From positions 2,866,501 to 2,930,500 of the forward strand of contig CM037473.1 of assembly GCA_021014325.1 (NCBI GenBank): DNA of 64,000 bases, read 5' to 3'. Shown here piece by piece: positions 10,864 through 21,454 of the stretch. Under the pieces are notes generated by a model that saw only the letters and a program-made list of their open reading frames with translations, had not been told where the DNA came from and searched no databases. The DNA is from Plazaster borealis (Eukaryota; Echinodermata; Asteroidea; Forcipulatida; Labidiasteridae). Both the position numbers and the translations under genes were made by a program. How positions within the stretch are numbered: position 1 is the first letter of the stretch; the number at the start of each line of letters is the position of its first letter.

Positions 10864-11752
10864 AAGACGACGAAAGCGCACCCCCTCACCTCCCGATCTA
10901 AGACAACATAATAAAACAAATTGTTGATTGACCCCGCCCGACCCTTCGAAACCCCCTGAACCCATTTTTTTTAAATGTTTGTTTTTCTTCATAAAAACGG
11001 CCTTTTCAATGATCTTTACAGTCAAATTTGGCTCCCAGATTTTTCAGCTGATTTGTTTTCAAAATCTATAGGTTGGAAAAGATGTTTGAAGAAAGGTTAT
11101 TCATGTTGGCAAAAAGCGAGAACAATTCTTCAACTATTTACTTAGGCTAGACTGCGTTTTATTTGTTTGAAAATGTTTACAGAAAGTGTCATCTAGGATT
11201 TAAATGGGTTTAACAAAACAATTAAAAACATCAAAATCACACAAACCCTCTGTTTTATAGTGATTGTGATGATTTCTTTATATAGTTAATTTCATATTTT
11301 GCCATGTAAACAAAACTCAATACAAAAAGGAAAAAGAAAAAATGCTTTCCCACCCCAACCTTAAAACAAAAAGGGACGATCAACAATTTGTTTTTTGTAT
11401 GTGGCCTAATGACCCTGTAGAGGCATCTTCTGCGGATGCGGAGTGGTTGTTTTAAGTGAGATGTGGAGAGTGGTTCCGTGTGGATACAGGAAGATACAGA
11501 AAGAAGATTAGAAGATGAGATAATGGTGGCAACGGAGGAGGATGTTCTCCTTTCCGTATGACTGTCTTGAGTTATGGATGCAGGGATGGGCAGACTTGGT
11601 ACAGGTCCGCCATTTTGTGGATAATCGTCTCGAGTTTTGGATGCAGGGATGCTTTACGTGGGCAGACTCGGTTAACGACCAATTAATAAACATGTTTCGT
11701 CTTCTATGTATTTGTTCATGCATCCATTTGGCCCGAGTGCAAATACCCCCAA
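10864..11752. other. No gene recognised
   Basis: Upstream of the candidate exon. At 11575-11665 two related 70-bp segments (CTCGAGTTTTGGATGCAGGGATG and a variant) form a short imperfect duplication. No gene seen. Confidence 0.4.
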
Positions 11753-11906
11753 GGGTGCGTTTTGGCGGCTGTAACCAATAATTGTTTCTGACGTCATAAC
11801 CAAAACGGTAACCGAGCTCACAACTCGGTTATCGTTCAGTCTGAACAGCAGAACCAACGACCAACAACCGAAACAGTTTTTGGTTACCGCCGCCAAAACG
11901 CACCCC
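11753..11906. mobile_element. MITE family H (single copy)
   Basis: Inverted ends: GGGTGCGTTTTGGCGGC at the left and GCCGCCAAAACGCACCCC at the right, continuing inward as TGTAACCAA and TTGGTTACC. It is 154 bp long and non-coding. Confidence 0.8.
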
Positions 11907-12678
11907 AGGTCAAATCTGAATACAGACATCGGTGTATGACAGTTAAAGTAGATTTCACCTTTTATTTTTTTCTGAGAAAATAGAATTAGCTGTAAGTTGC
12001 AAATTGCTTACCAACCAAAAGGCTCAACCAAAGGCTAAGACAACACAACCAACTAAACAGATATACTGGTGTAACAAAAGCAGTCAAGTGGAAACAGATG
12101 AAAAGAGAGCAGAAAGCACACAGAAAAAGCAAGAGATGAACAATGAAGAAGGAGACAAAGGGGGTATGGAGGGAAGGGCTGGTATTGTTGAAAACACACA
12201 AGACAAAGTCAAAGGTGGGAAGATGGAGAAAACGTAATTAATTTTATTTTTATGTAAAAGGAAATAGATGATAACATGGCAGAGTCCTATTCTTCAATGT
12301 TGTCTTTGCTGCCAGTGGCTATACTAGCCATAGCCGTAGCTGAAAAGTCAAACATAACGATCGCACTCGACGCCTAAAATGCAAATTGCACAGTATAACA
12401 CACTAGGAAACTGACTCCCAACAAAAATATCACAACCAAGTTTGTAATGTGGTAATGACATCAAGGCTCAATTTCATGGCACTGCTTTCCACGGAGTTCT
12501 GTGCTTAAGGCACCCCTGTCAGGTGCGCGATTCTACCGGGCCGTGAAGCGCTGAATTCGGCGGTAAGCAGAGCCATGAAAGTGGGCCCGGGAGAAATGGG
12601 TTCATAAAACTGTGCAAGTCTCGTGCGTATCTGAAATGTTGGACTCAATAAAGAGCACGGGTTTGTTTCTTTCACACG
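11907..12678. other. No gene recognised
   Basis: The open frame at 12004-12237 is a lysine- and glutamate-rich low-complexity translation without a splice context. Remnants of a GGGCCC/TCATGG repeat lie at 12470-12600. Confidence 0.4.
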
Positions 12679-13182
12679 TTAAAGGGTCTGTATACGTTTG
12701 GTAATGACTCTGAAAATGAATGGCAATAAAAACTTACTTGGCAAGAAGTACAGCAGCTTTGGACATAATGCATCTTGACAAACTTTTCACTTCGAAGTAC
12801 TGCGGTTATGGAAAAATATATTATTTATTTATTTATTTATTTATTTCAACATCTTTATACAGGATAAAAAGATCAGCAAAAGCTGGTTTACATCAATGTC
12901 CTGTTAAACATAAATGGTCAACATAAACAATAGACTAGAAAAAAGACAAAAACAAAGTAAAACTACTTAAAGTACAGTTTCTTATATCCCTTTTTCCCCA
13001 AAACAATTTGAATCTGAGAAGCGTTACTGCAGTAACGCTCCTCGGATTGTGTATTCCAATTGCAGATAATTCTTCCTGTGTGGACATAACCGCTCCGGTT
13101 AGTTTTATGGTATAATATCTACAACTATATAGGATTGAAACAAACAGTGGGTTCCAATTACCAAAAGTATGCATTCATTATA
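12679..13182 (+). mobile_element. MITE family C, copy 3, with an insertion
   Basis: Left end TTAAAGGGTCTGTATACG, right part ending CCAATTACCAAAAGTATG. The middle is broken by about 170 bp at 12818-12988 that starts with (TTTA)n and continues CAACATCTTTATACAGGA. This looks like a reverse-oriented retroelement tail inserted into the MITE. Confidence 0.75.
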
Positions 13183-13194
13183 AAGAAATGTCTG

Positions 13195-13424
13195 TACTGC
13201 GAAAACTTGGGTGTTAAAATTGACACAATGGGTTGTCACATAATATAGATACCGAAGAGAGAATCAAAATTAACATCATAGGGTGTTAAAAAAGCACCAA
13301 TATAATTGTTTTGGCAGAAATTAGTGTTATTTTAACACCCGATGGTGTAAACTTTGATTATTTGTTGGTATCTATATGTGACAACACCCCTGGTGTAAAT
13401 TTTAACACCCCAGTTTGTGCAGTG
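13195..13424. mobile_element. MITE family A, copy 3
   Basis: Full length, from TACTGCGAAAACTTGGG to CCCAGTTTGTGCAGTG. Flanking dinucleotides are TG on both sides. It lies directly after MITE C copy 3. Confidence 0.85.
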
Positions 13425-14269
13425 TGGGAATCAATATAGAGATCCCAAACAATTCCGAATGCGTGCGAGACTAGATAGTCACAGAGAGTGATCAACCATT
13501 TACATGAAATAACAAACCCGTGAAAATCAGTAAGCTTTCAGACTAAAATTAAACACTGATGTTTTTTAACCTTACCAATCCTGTATAATACCTTAAAGGG
13601 TTCATCTAATTAGACTCTTTTCGAAACTGTGGCTTATAAGCTCAGGCTCCGTCGGTAATTTTGAAATGTACACTTGCAGTACGGGACTTCAAACAGGCTG
13701 ACGGAGCCTACAAGCCTAACCCGTGGTTTCGAAAATGGCTTGTAAAATTATCACATGATCCGATTTCGTACAGTTCACATTTTAGTATAGTTTCGATTTA
13801 ATAGTTCGAGTTAAAATAGAAAATATGCTTGCTACACCGGTTTGCTAAGGTCGGCCCTTGATGTAAGTTGGAAATATCACATCCCCAATACAGTTTTGTA
13901 CGGACAATTGCCTAAAATCAATATAAACACATCTGAAAAAGGAGACTTATATTTGCTTGACATTGCAAGAGAAGTATAAATCAAGTGGTGTGAGATTTGG
14001 TGCTGTGGCAACCAACACACGGAAAGAGGAGCAGAGGAAGGCCAAACAAAACATACATTAACCATGGAGGTAGGATTAAATCAACCAACAATGCGAAGAC
14101 TCCAACCTGACCTGTGAGGACATAGACAACTGCATGCCGTACATGAACTTTTGGAAAGCCATCACAAATGTCCGATGGAAGCCGTTGGAATGAAAATAGA
14201 AACCGTGTGATTTCGAAATGCCTTCTCGAGAAAAAAAATGTAATTCGAGTCTTTGAACGTTTGTTGATC
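13425..14269. other. No gene recognised
   Basis: Holds a short inverted pair around 13630-13740 (CAGGCTCCGTCGGTAATTTT versus TGACGGAGCCTACAAG) that probably marks a small foldback element. No gene seen. Confidence 0.4.
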
Positions 14270-14665
14270 GCATTATGTCCGACATGTGAAAAACTATGTT
14301 CGACAGGGTACGTTGGGTGGGAAATAATTGTTGCTGGACACAATGAGTCGGACTTTTTTCGGACACAATGGGTCGGAGATAATGGCTTGTCGGACACAAT
14401 GGGTTTGACCCAATAATCGGAGTTATTACTTGTCGGACACATTGGTAGGAAATAATGGTTTGTCGGACATGATTGTAGGATATCATGGTTTGTCGGACAT
14501 ATTGGTTGTAATTAATGGTTTGTCGGACACAATGAGTCAGACATGATTTTTGTTCTGGACACACTGCGTTGGACACAACGGTCTGTCGGTCACATTGGGT
14601 TGGACACAACGGTTTGTCGGTCACATTGGGATGGACACAACGGTTTGTCGGACAAAAAAGAGTCG
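14270..14665. repeat. Degenerate minisatellite
   Basis: Tandem variants of GGTTTGTCGGACACAATGGG with irregular spacing, about ten units. The long minus-strand frames across it (14076-14678) translate as repeated CPTQCVRQT-like blocks and are a by-product of the repeat. Confidence 0.8.
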
Positions 14666-15039
14666 ACCATAGTTCCAAATCGGTTGATCATAACATATAC
14701 CTTTGAATTGCGTTAAAGCAGTACACCATTTACAATCCTAACTATCTTTGTCTTGCCTACAGGGGACAAATCACCTCAAGCTCCAGTCGGATGTTTAACA
14801 TTCATGTTGGAACGAGTTGTATAAAATTAACCCATCTTTTATTCCCCTCTCTTGAAGGTGGCAACTCGCCCGAAACTTCATCCATTTCCCATGGTGTATA
14901 TACTCAATGTATCTAGTCTGTGCTAACAGCACGAGTCACGTTTAATAATGCAATGTGAATCCGTAATAGATGAGAAGTATGCCAATGCTTTACATCATCC
15001 TTGAGACCGGTTTAGAGGTTGTGTTTAAAGATACTACTC

Positions 15040-15700
15040 ACTCTAAAAACTCCGGGTCAGAATTGATCCGGATTAAGGGTCCAAAGGGGCCTGACCCATT
15101 TCCGGATTAGGCTGACCGGAAAGTGGTTAGAAAATGGGATTTTAACTCGGATTCTGCGTCATATTCACCAATTTCTGACACATATACTGTCAGATTTGAC
15201 CCAGATACAAAGTCGCAGGGGGACCTGACCCGTTCCTGACCCGGAATCTTTGTCAAACTGACCCAAAACTGTTTGTCAAACTGCGGACGAAGAATCCATT
15301 TCAAAATCCCCTTTTTGGTGGCATGGTTGGCTTGTGCGTAAAGCGCTCGCCTCTCACCAAGGTGACCCAGGTTCGAAACCCGGCCAGGGCCATAAGTGAG
15401 TTGAGTTGTGCGTTGGTTCTCTGCTGTGCCACGAGGGTTTTTCAGACCATCCGGTTTTCCTCCCTCGGAAAAAATCAAACACTTTCGATCTCTGGTTGTG
15501 CTCCGTGGTCATAATGGGTTGATGTGGTTGGATGCCATAGGCGCCCTTGCATGCTTGCTTCTCGAACACGTTGTAGCCGCGTCCTTCGCAATTCAGCTCT
15601 TAGCTGCCAGTAAGGATGATTAGCCTCCCAAATTATTATATCAAACGATTTTCTGAGTCAGGCCCTAATCCAAATCAATTCTGACAGGGGAGTTTTAAAG
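15040..15700. mobile_element. Palindromic element, family M, copy 1, split by a SINE
   Basis: The left end ACTCCGGGTCAGAATTGATC (15050-15069) is mirrored at the right by CAATTCTGACAGGGGAGT (about 15675-15692). The interior repeats CCTGACCC and its complement. A SINE at 15318-15622 interrupts it. A related complete copy lies at 59392-59643. Confidence 0.7.
15318..15622 (+). mobile_element. tRNA-derived SINE, type 4
   Basis: The tRNA-like head includes TAAAGCGCTCGCCTCTCACC and the B box CAGGTTCGAAACCCGG. The unrelated body ends near GCCAGTAAGGATGATTAG. It is inserted inside the family M palindrome. Confidence 0.75.
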
Positions 15701-15739
15701 TGTAATCCCTTGATTTCGACCGTTACTACCTAGGTCTAT

Positions 15740-15860
15740 TTGAGCCGGATTACTGGTTCCAGAGGGCCTGACCCATTTCCGGATTAGGGTGACCCGGAAA
15801 GTGGTTAGAAAATGGGATTTTAACTCGGATTATGCGTCATATTTTACCCGTTTCTGACAA
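15740..15860 (+). mobile_element. Family M, partial copy
   Basis: Repeats the left half of the element at 15040 (GGCCTGACCCATTTCCGGAT, then GGAAAGTGGTTAGAAAATGG) about 700 bp downstream in the same orientation. The right half is absent. Confidence 0.7.
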
Positions 15861-15944
15861 ATGAAGAAAGGGGGCAACATCTCAAAACTTGTACACCTGT
15901 TGTTTTTGCACCTCTTGAATTTAAGTGGAAATTATCATGCAGTT

Positions 15945-16194
15945 ATATAAAATTAAAAAATATTTCTGCCTAAAATGCTATTGTTTCTGAGAAATGAGTA
16001 AAACATTAGTTTTTATCACGCGCGATATTTTGAAAAAACAGAAAACACATAAGGTCTCTTTTCACTATTTTCTCGTGATCTCGATGACCAATTGAGCTCA
16101 AACTTTCACAGGTTTGTTTGTTCATGCATGTTGAATCACACAAAATGTGGACACTGATTTTGATCTGTTACCAAAAGTGTACAATACCTTTAAG
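15945..16194 (-). mobile_element. MITE family D, truncated copy
   Basis: Contains ATTTCTGCCTAAAATGCTAT, TTTTTATCACGCG and the right end ACCAAAAGTGTACAATACCTTTAA. This matches the copies at 19852 and 37059 in reverse orientation. Confidence 0.75.
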
Positions 16195-16669
16195 TGGAAA
16201 TTATCATGCAGTTATATTCTCTCGCGATCTTTGTTCCCCGTATCCACTTCACTTTAAATGTAAGATGGGACTCCATCATCTCTTGAAAAGTAGCACCTAT
16301 ATACGTTCATTTATAGACCAGGTAACCTGTGACATCACATGTTTACAAAAGAGCCACAGAGCCTGACTTCCTGCAGGCATGATGTGTACACAGCCCAATA
16401 GAAGAAAACATTAAATCTGATATTTTATGGAGATAGCGCTGTCTGATTTGTATCACCTTCCGATATGAAGAAATGGGGCACATCTCAATACTTGTACATC
16501 TGTTGTTTTTGTAACTCTTGAATTCAAGTGGAAATTATTATGATACAGAATGTGAGTTCCCATATGACCAGTGTAGTATCTTGCCTGCCAGAAAGGCCCT
16601 GGAATGTACAAGGTCACTCTTGTTGTTGTAAACAAAGGTTACATGGCATATATATTTCTCTTAATAGGC

Positions 16670-16803
16670 CTACTGCTACTGGTGTGACGAAATGTCACAT
16701 GTGAAATGCCATTTGGGCTGATTACTTTATTCTTGGTAAGCATATTTTGTTTGCTGTGCTTAGCTACTTTTTGTGCTTAAGCAGCTCTATGAAATCGGGC
16801 CCA
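16670..16803 (+). mobile_element. MITE family E, half copy
   Basis: Holds the right arm only, with TTGGTAAGCATATTTTG, GTGCTTAAGCAGCTCTATGA and GGGCCC. Confidence 0.65.
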
Positions 16804-16816
16804 GGTCTTCAGCCCA

Positions 16817-17477
16817 GGCTTCCCTGGTTGTGTATTAACTTGGTCTTCCAGATCATCAAAACAAGTACTTATTGCCACCAAGAAATTAGTCCCAAAAAAT
16901 AATGAATATTATGTTGATGCTTCATTTTGCAGTATTTTCTTTATAAAGTACTTGTACTAGTACTCGATCTAAGTATTCGGCACTCGGAACTAATACTCGT
17001 ACTCAATGGCCCAAGTACTCGTATACTCAAGTACTACTCGGCACTCCTATTACTCGGCAGCACTTGATACTCACTGAAAGGTACTTGACTACAACACTGT
17101 AAATTTGTACATGTACGATTTGATACCTTGCATGGTGGATGGAGGCTTCCCTGGTTGTGTATTAACTTGGTCCTCCAGATCATCAAAACAAGTACTTATT
17201 GCCACCAAGAAATTAGTCCCAAAAAATAATGAATATTATGTTGATGCTTCATTTTGCAGTATTTTCTTTATAAAGTACTTGTACTAGTACTCGTACTCGA
17301 TCTAAGTATTCGGCACTCGGAACTAATACTCGTACTCAATGGCCCAAGTTTTCGTATACTCAAGTACTACTCGGCACTCCTAGTACTCGGCAGCACTTGA
17401 TACTCACTGAAAGGTACTTGACTACAACACTGTAAATTTGTACATGTACGATTTGATACCTTGCATGGTGGATGGAG
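16817..17477 (+). repeat. 327-bp tandem duplication rich in TACTCG
   Basis: Two adjacent copies begin at 16817 and 17144 with GGCTTCCCTGGTTGTGTATT and end after TTGCATGGTGGATGGAG. They appear almost identical, with a small indel where GTACTC is added in copy 2 near 17290. Inside each, the hexamer-like AGTACTCGTACTCG recurs many times. The near identity suggests a recent event or an assembly duplication. Confidence 0.85.
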
Positions 17478-17538
17478 ATCCAATCAAGTATGGTTTGTGG
17501 TAACATGTATACATGAAATATCTCTGTGAAAACGACCA

Positions 17539-17731
17539 GGGCCCAATTTCATAAAACTGTTAAGCAGAAAATACTGCTTAGAAAATTTCTTTGTTAAGCA
17601 AAAGATTAGTGGGGCACCAGTTGCAACAATGTAAACTTTATGGAACTTTGGCTGATAACCAGTTTCTGTTAAGCAATAACTTTCTGTGCTTAGCAAGTTT
17701 TTACGCTTACAGGCTTTATGAAATTGGGCCC
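17539..17731. mobile_element. MITE family E, copy 1
   Basis: A full palindrome bounded by GGGCCCAATTTCATAAAACTG and its mirror TTATGAAATTGGGCCC. The arms carry TTAAGCAGAAAAT and TAAGCA blocks. Confidence 0.8.
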
Positions 17732-17820
17732 AGGGCGCATACTGATCGAAACGTCTGCTTGTTACACCACTGGTTCTTTTCGGAACCGACAAAACTCAGT
17801 GAGAGATTTCATGTAAGTTT
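17732..17820. repeat. Dispersed repeat P
   Basis: GCGCATACTGATCGAAACGTC...TTACACCACTGGTTC matches, in inverse order, 31220-31300 and 40500-40585 (GTTTCGATCAGTATGCTCTG). Its boundaries are unclear. Confidence 0.45.
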
Positions 17821-18242
17821 TGTTCACGTTCGAATTAGGCTTCTTTTGAGTCGGTAACTCGATACAAAAAACCCGAGCGCTCGGGACGAATTTTCTCGCA
17901 CAAAGCAAATTTCGATTCACTAAGCACTTAGATTCATCTTAAGGTGAGTTTGTATTGTGACATCACACTTTGCTTAGCAATTAAGATTGGTACACAACTT
18001 AAGATCAATCTTAGCTATTTGTGAAACCGAGCCGTCGTTTCAAGTTTATATAATATTTTTGTTAAGTTAATTTTAACTTTCGGGTTATCGATCGTTCAGA
18101 AATTTGTCGAATCGGGACCAATTTTGTATCGTGCCTTTAGGTTAGCTTTTACCTCAATTTACTAATGTGCAATTATCACAAAATCAATAATATCTTCAAG
18201 ATGAATATATTTTTAAACAATAAGTACTTTTATTAATCCTGC

Positions 18243-18715
18243 AGGGCACTAATGTTTTCAATTATAAGGCATATGTGTGGATGAACCTCCACGCATATAA
18301 TTCCTGTTCATCATACTTTGTTGTGCCAAGAACGAGTCACATTACTTTTGCCGATAGAGCCTTTTCCCAGTCTGGACCCAAACTCCGGAATAAACTTCCA
18401 AATCGCATCAGGGACGCAACATCTTTCAACACATTTAAGACAAGTGATGTTTGAAGCTTTGCATGCTATGTAAAAAAAAGAAGTAACTGTAAATCAGCTA
18501 CATCTCTTTAGGGAGGAGTGCTGGCTCTGAAAACAAACAGAAGACGAGCAGAGTATACTTGTTCGAAACGTCGAGACCACAGCGGCTCTCTTCAGAGCCA
18601 ACACTCCTCCCGAAAGAGATTTTACACATTTTTTTACCCGCATGTTTTAGTTACTTTCTTACATTTAAAGACACTTCTGAAAGCCCACTTGTTTCATGAG
18701 GCCTATCATCAATGA
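18243..18715 (+). pseudogene. LINE fragment: C-terminal end of a reverse transcriptase
   Basis: Broken frames read YSSSYFVVPRTSH, then ADRAFSQSGPKLRNKLPN, IRDATSFNTFKT and, after an interruption, LLKAHLFHEAYHQ before a stop. The FS-x-x-GPKLRNKLP...FKT-x-LKAHLF pattern is typical of the extreme C-terminus of CR1/Jockey-type LINE polymerases. It is strongly 5'-truncated and inactive. A hairpin sequence interrupts it at about 18440-18655. Confidence 0.75.
18505..18617. mobile_element. Hairpin insertion within the LINE remnant
   Basis: GGGAGGAGTGCTGGCTCTGA (left) and TCAGAGCCAACACTCCTCCC (right) form a stem of about 27 bp around an 60-bp loop. It splits the LINE reading frame between FKT and LLKAHLF. 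Confidence 0.65.
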
Positions 18716-18762
18716 CTTATTTATTTCTTCTATGCCTCGGTGATTTTGAGCAATCCTCTAAT

Positions 18763-19126
18763 TTAAAGGAACGTTACAGAACTGGTAATTAAAATTTTCT
18801 TTAAGATCACAGATTTACATAAAACTTACACGGTCTAATGATGATGATAGTAGAAAACATCCCAAGAAATATTTCTGTCTGAAATGCCATATTTGATGAG
18901 AAATGAATAAAACTAATTTCCGATTGGAGTTTATCGCTCATGAGCGTTTTATTCATGCATTGTATAACACATGTAAATGTGTAATCGGTTTTTCACTATT
19001 TTCTCGTGACCCAGATGGCCGGCCGATCTCAAACTTCTACAGGTTTGTCAGTTTGAGTATATGGTGGATTATATAAAGTGCTTAACTGTCTTGTTAGCAA
19101 AAACCAATTCTGTAATGTTCCTATAA
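18763..19126 (+). mobile_element. MITE family D, diverged copy
   Basis: TTAAAGGAACGTTACAGAAC at the left and CAATTCTGTAATGTTCCTATA at the right form inverted ends. The interior matches family D (AAATATTTCTGTCTGAAATG, TTTTTCACTATTTTCTCGTG). Confidence 0.7.
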
Positions 19127-19851
19127 GGGCTTTGAATATTCTGACTGATTGATTGATTGATTGATGGATTGGCTTGCGCTGAAAAGAGCCTGATTTCTGC
19201 AAAAGTACTTACAGCATTTAGTGTTTTGTACATTCAGAATGAGTGTGTGGTGGATCTTGTGTTGTCATCAGGATTTGCGTGGAATTATTGATGCAAATAT
19301 AAGCATCTCGCCACAGATTTGACCTTGCTCGCCAAGTAATTTTTGGGTGTTTATCTTTAATTTGATTTGGGGATGATGCGATGGAAACGGAGCATGAAGT
19401 GTACGCAGTCTCTAGGTTACCCCTAAGTCTAATTTACGCCGAGGAATTTGATCGTCTTAAGATTGGAGACTAAGCGGCAGAAATAGCTTTAGTGTGACCA
19501 CAGTCAAATTAGTCAGGGGGAAGGCTACGGCGAGGGAGGTAGTGGCGGGGTTTGGTTGGAATCGACGGCTTGACACCGGGATGGAATCCTGCTGGTGCGT
19601 CCATGGACTAGATCTTCCCCCACCCTTAATAGGCTTTAAATCAGGGCAGGGAATCGGCAGTGGAGAGGCCAACTAACTTAATTGCCTCGCCAATAAGGTC
19701 TGGGTGTGACTGATCTTTACATCATTGACATGAAAACAATAATTCAACCGTGGCAAAGTGCTGTGCATAAGATTGCGATTATTTGCTTGCATAGTGCACG
19801 TTATATTGGTAATGTTATATTGATGCAATGGGAACTGGCTGCAGACCACAG
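19127..19851. other. No gene recognised
   Basis: Includes a short (GATT)n run at 19141-19165. Overlapping frames at 19457-19676 on both strands lack support. Confidence 0.45.
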
Positions 19852-20196
19852 TTAAAGGTGCAGTACACTTTTGGTAACAGCTCAAAATCAGTGTCCACAT
19901 TTTGTGCGATTCAACATATGCATGAACAAACAAACCTGTGAAAGTTTGAGCTTAATTAGTCATCGAGGTCACGAGAAAAAAATTAATAAAAGAGACCTTA
20001 TGTGCTTTCTGTTTTTTCAAACTATCGCGCGTGATAAAAACTATTGTTTTACTCATTTCTCAGAAACGATAGCATTTTAGGCAGAAATATTTTAAGGAAC
20101 CCTTTCTACCATTACTTACTTTAAATCATGTAAGTTATATGTGAATCTGTGAACATTATGTTTTTCGACCTTACCAATAGTGTACAGGGCCTTTAA
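19852..20196 (+). mobile_element. MITE family D, full copy
   Basis: TTAAAGGTGCAGTACACTTTTGG at the left, CCAATAGTGTACAGGGCCTTTAA at the right. The interior carries ATCGCGCGTGATAAAAACTA. Its right TTAA is shared with the next element. Confidence 0.85.
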
Positions 20197-20590
20197 AGGG
20201 AAAGTATACCTTAGATTTTTGGAACCGTTCGATTGTTGTAATCCTATATTTAAATGTACATATACAATCAAACTAACCCGTGAAAATTTCGTTTCAAAAG
20301 ATGGTCGCGTTTTTGAGATATCGCCGACAATCCGGAGCGGTTATGTCCACGCAGGAAGAATAATCCGTAATTGGAATACACAATCTGAGAAACGTATCTG
20401 ACGGTAACGCTTCTCAGATTCAAATTTTGGGTGATAAAAACTGATATCCTTTTCCATAACCACATTACTTACAAGTGAAATGATTCTCAAATGCTTTTTA
20501 TACTATTAAAAGCTGCTGTACTTCTAACCAAGTAGGTTTGTATAGCCATTATTTTTGAGACTGATTACCAAACGTATACCTTCCCTTTAA
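20193..20590 (-). mobile_element. MITE family C, copy 4
   Basis: Reverse-oriented full copy, from TTAAAGGGAAAGTATACC to AACGTATACCTTCCCTTTAA. It abuts MITE D with a single TTAA between them. Confidence 0.85.
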
Positions 20591-21080
20591 GATAAATGCA
20601 CATCAATAGAAAGTAGACCTACATAACAAATAATGAAGTTATGTATTTAGCGATCTCAAAAAATTGAAAGACCTTCATATAATTTATATATATAGATTTA
20701 AATTTGTATGACCTATATTTTAACTGCCCATCATCAGAGCAAAAATATAATTGTTGTGTTTACCTTTTTTACTTCTTTCTATATTCAGTATATAGCCTTG
20801 ACTTTCATTCCGTACCTCTTAAAATGATGATAATAATGAAATTACTGATTTTCAATTGCCATATTTTTTGACGATGACTTAAACATGGGCCTGCAGGCTA
20901 GGCACATATCGCTCGTCGAGTATTTATACTAATGTAATAATTGATGACGTGAGCACAACGTAATTTGGTTTATTACCACGCCGGTCAGATTGTGTGTTTG
21001 GATTGCCGCGTTCAAGGTTGAAACGCACTCGTTCGCAGGTGTTTGCATAAAAACCATCCTAGTTTTGCATCTATGACATT
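20591..21080. other. No gene recognised
   Basis: AT-rich, no exon or repeat copy recognised. Confidence 0.45.
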
Positions 21081-21454
21081 TTAAAGGTATCGTACACGAT
21101 TGGTAATGACTCAAAACAAATATTAGCATAAAAACGTACTTGGTAACAAGCAACAGAGAGCTGTTGATAGTATAAAACATTGTAGGAAACGACTCCCTCT
21201 GAAGTAACGTAGTTTTTGAGAAAGAGGTAATTTCTCACTAAAATAATAAAAACTTCTTGCAATAAGTTTTTATTCCTATCTGAAAGCACACAAATTTGTA
21301 CAACAAGGGTGTTTTTTCTTTCATCATTTTCTTGCAACTTCGATGACCAATTGAGCCCAAATTTTCACAGGCTTGTTATTTTATGCATATGTTGGGATAC
21401 ACCAAGTGAGAACACTGGTTTTTGACCATTTCCAAACGTGTTCAGTGCCTTTAA
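21081..21454 (-). mobile_element. MITE family B, copy 2
   Basis: Complete, bounded by TTAA at 21081-21084 and 21451-21454. It is close to the copy at 7426 along its whole length. Confidence 0.9.

Noticed and set aside
12004..12237. Lys/Glu-rich 77-codon frame
   Set aside because: Purine-rich low complexity; opposite strand also open; no splice sites placed well.
14270..14665. CRISPR-like spaced repeat
   Set aside because: Units are degenerate and contiguous without unique spacers, in animal DNA with introns.
13981..14678. Overlapping minus-strand frames of 153 and 200 codons
   Set aside because: They run through the 14.3-kb minisatellite and repeat CPTQCVRQT-like blocks; no domain or splice structure.
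21071..21337. 88-codon frame (and similar ones at 7456, 30685, 31791, 43224)
   Set aside because: All lie in MITE family B copies and reflect the same non-coding repeat.
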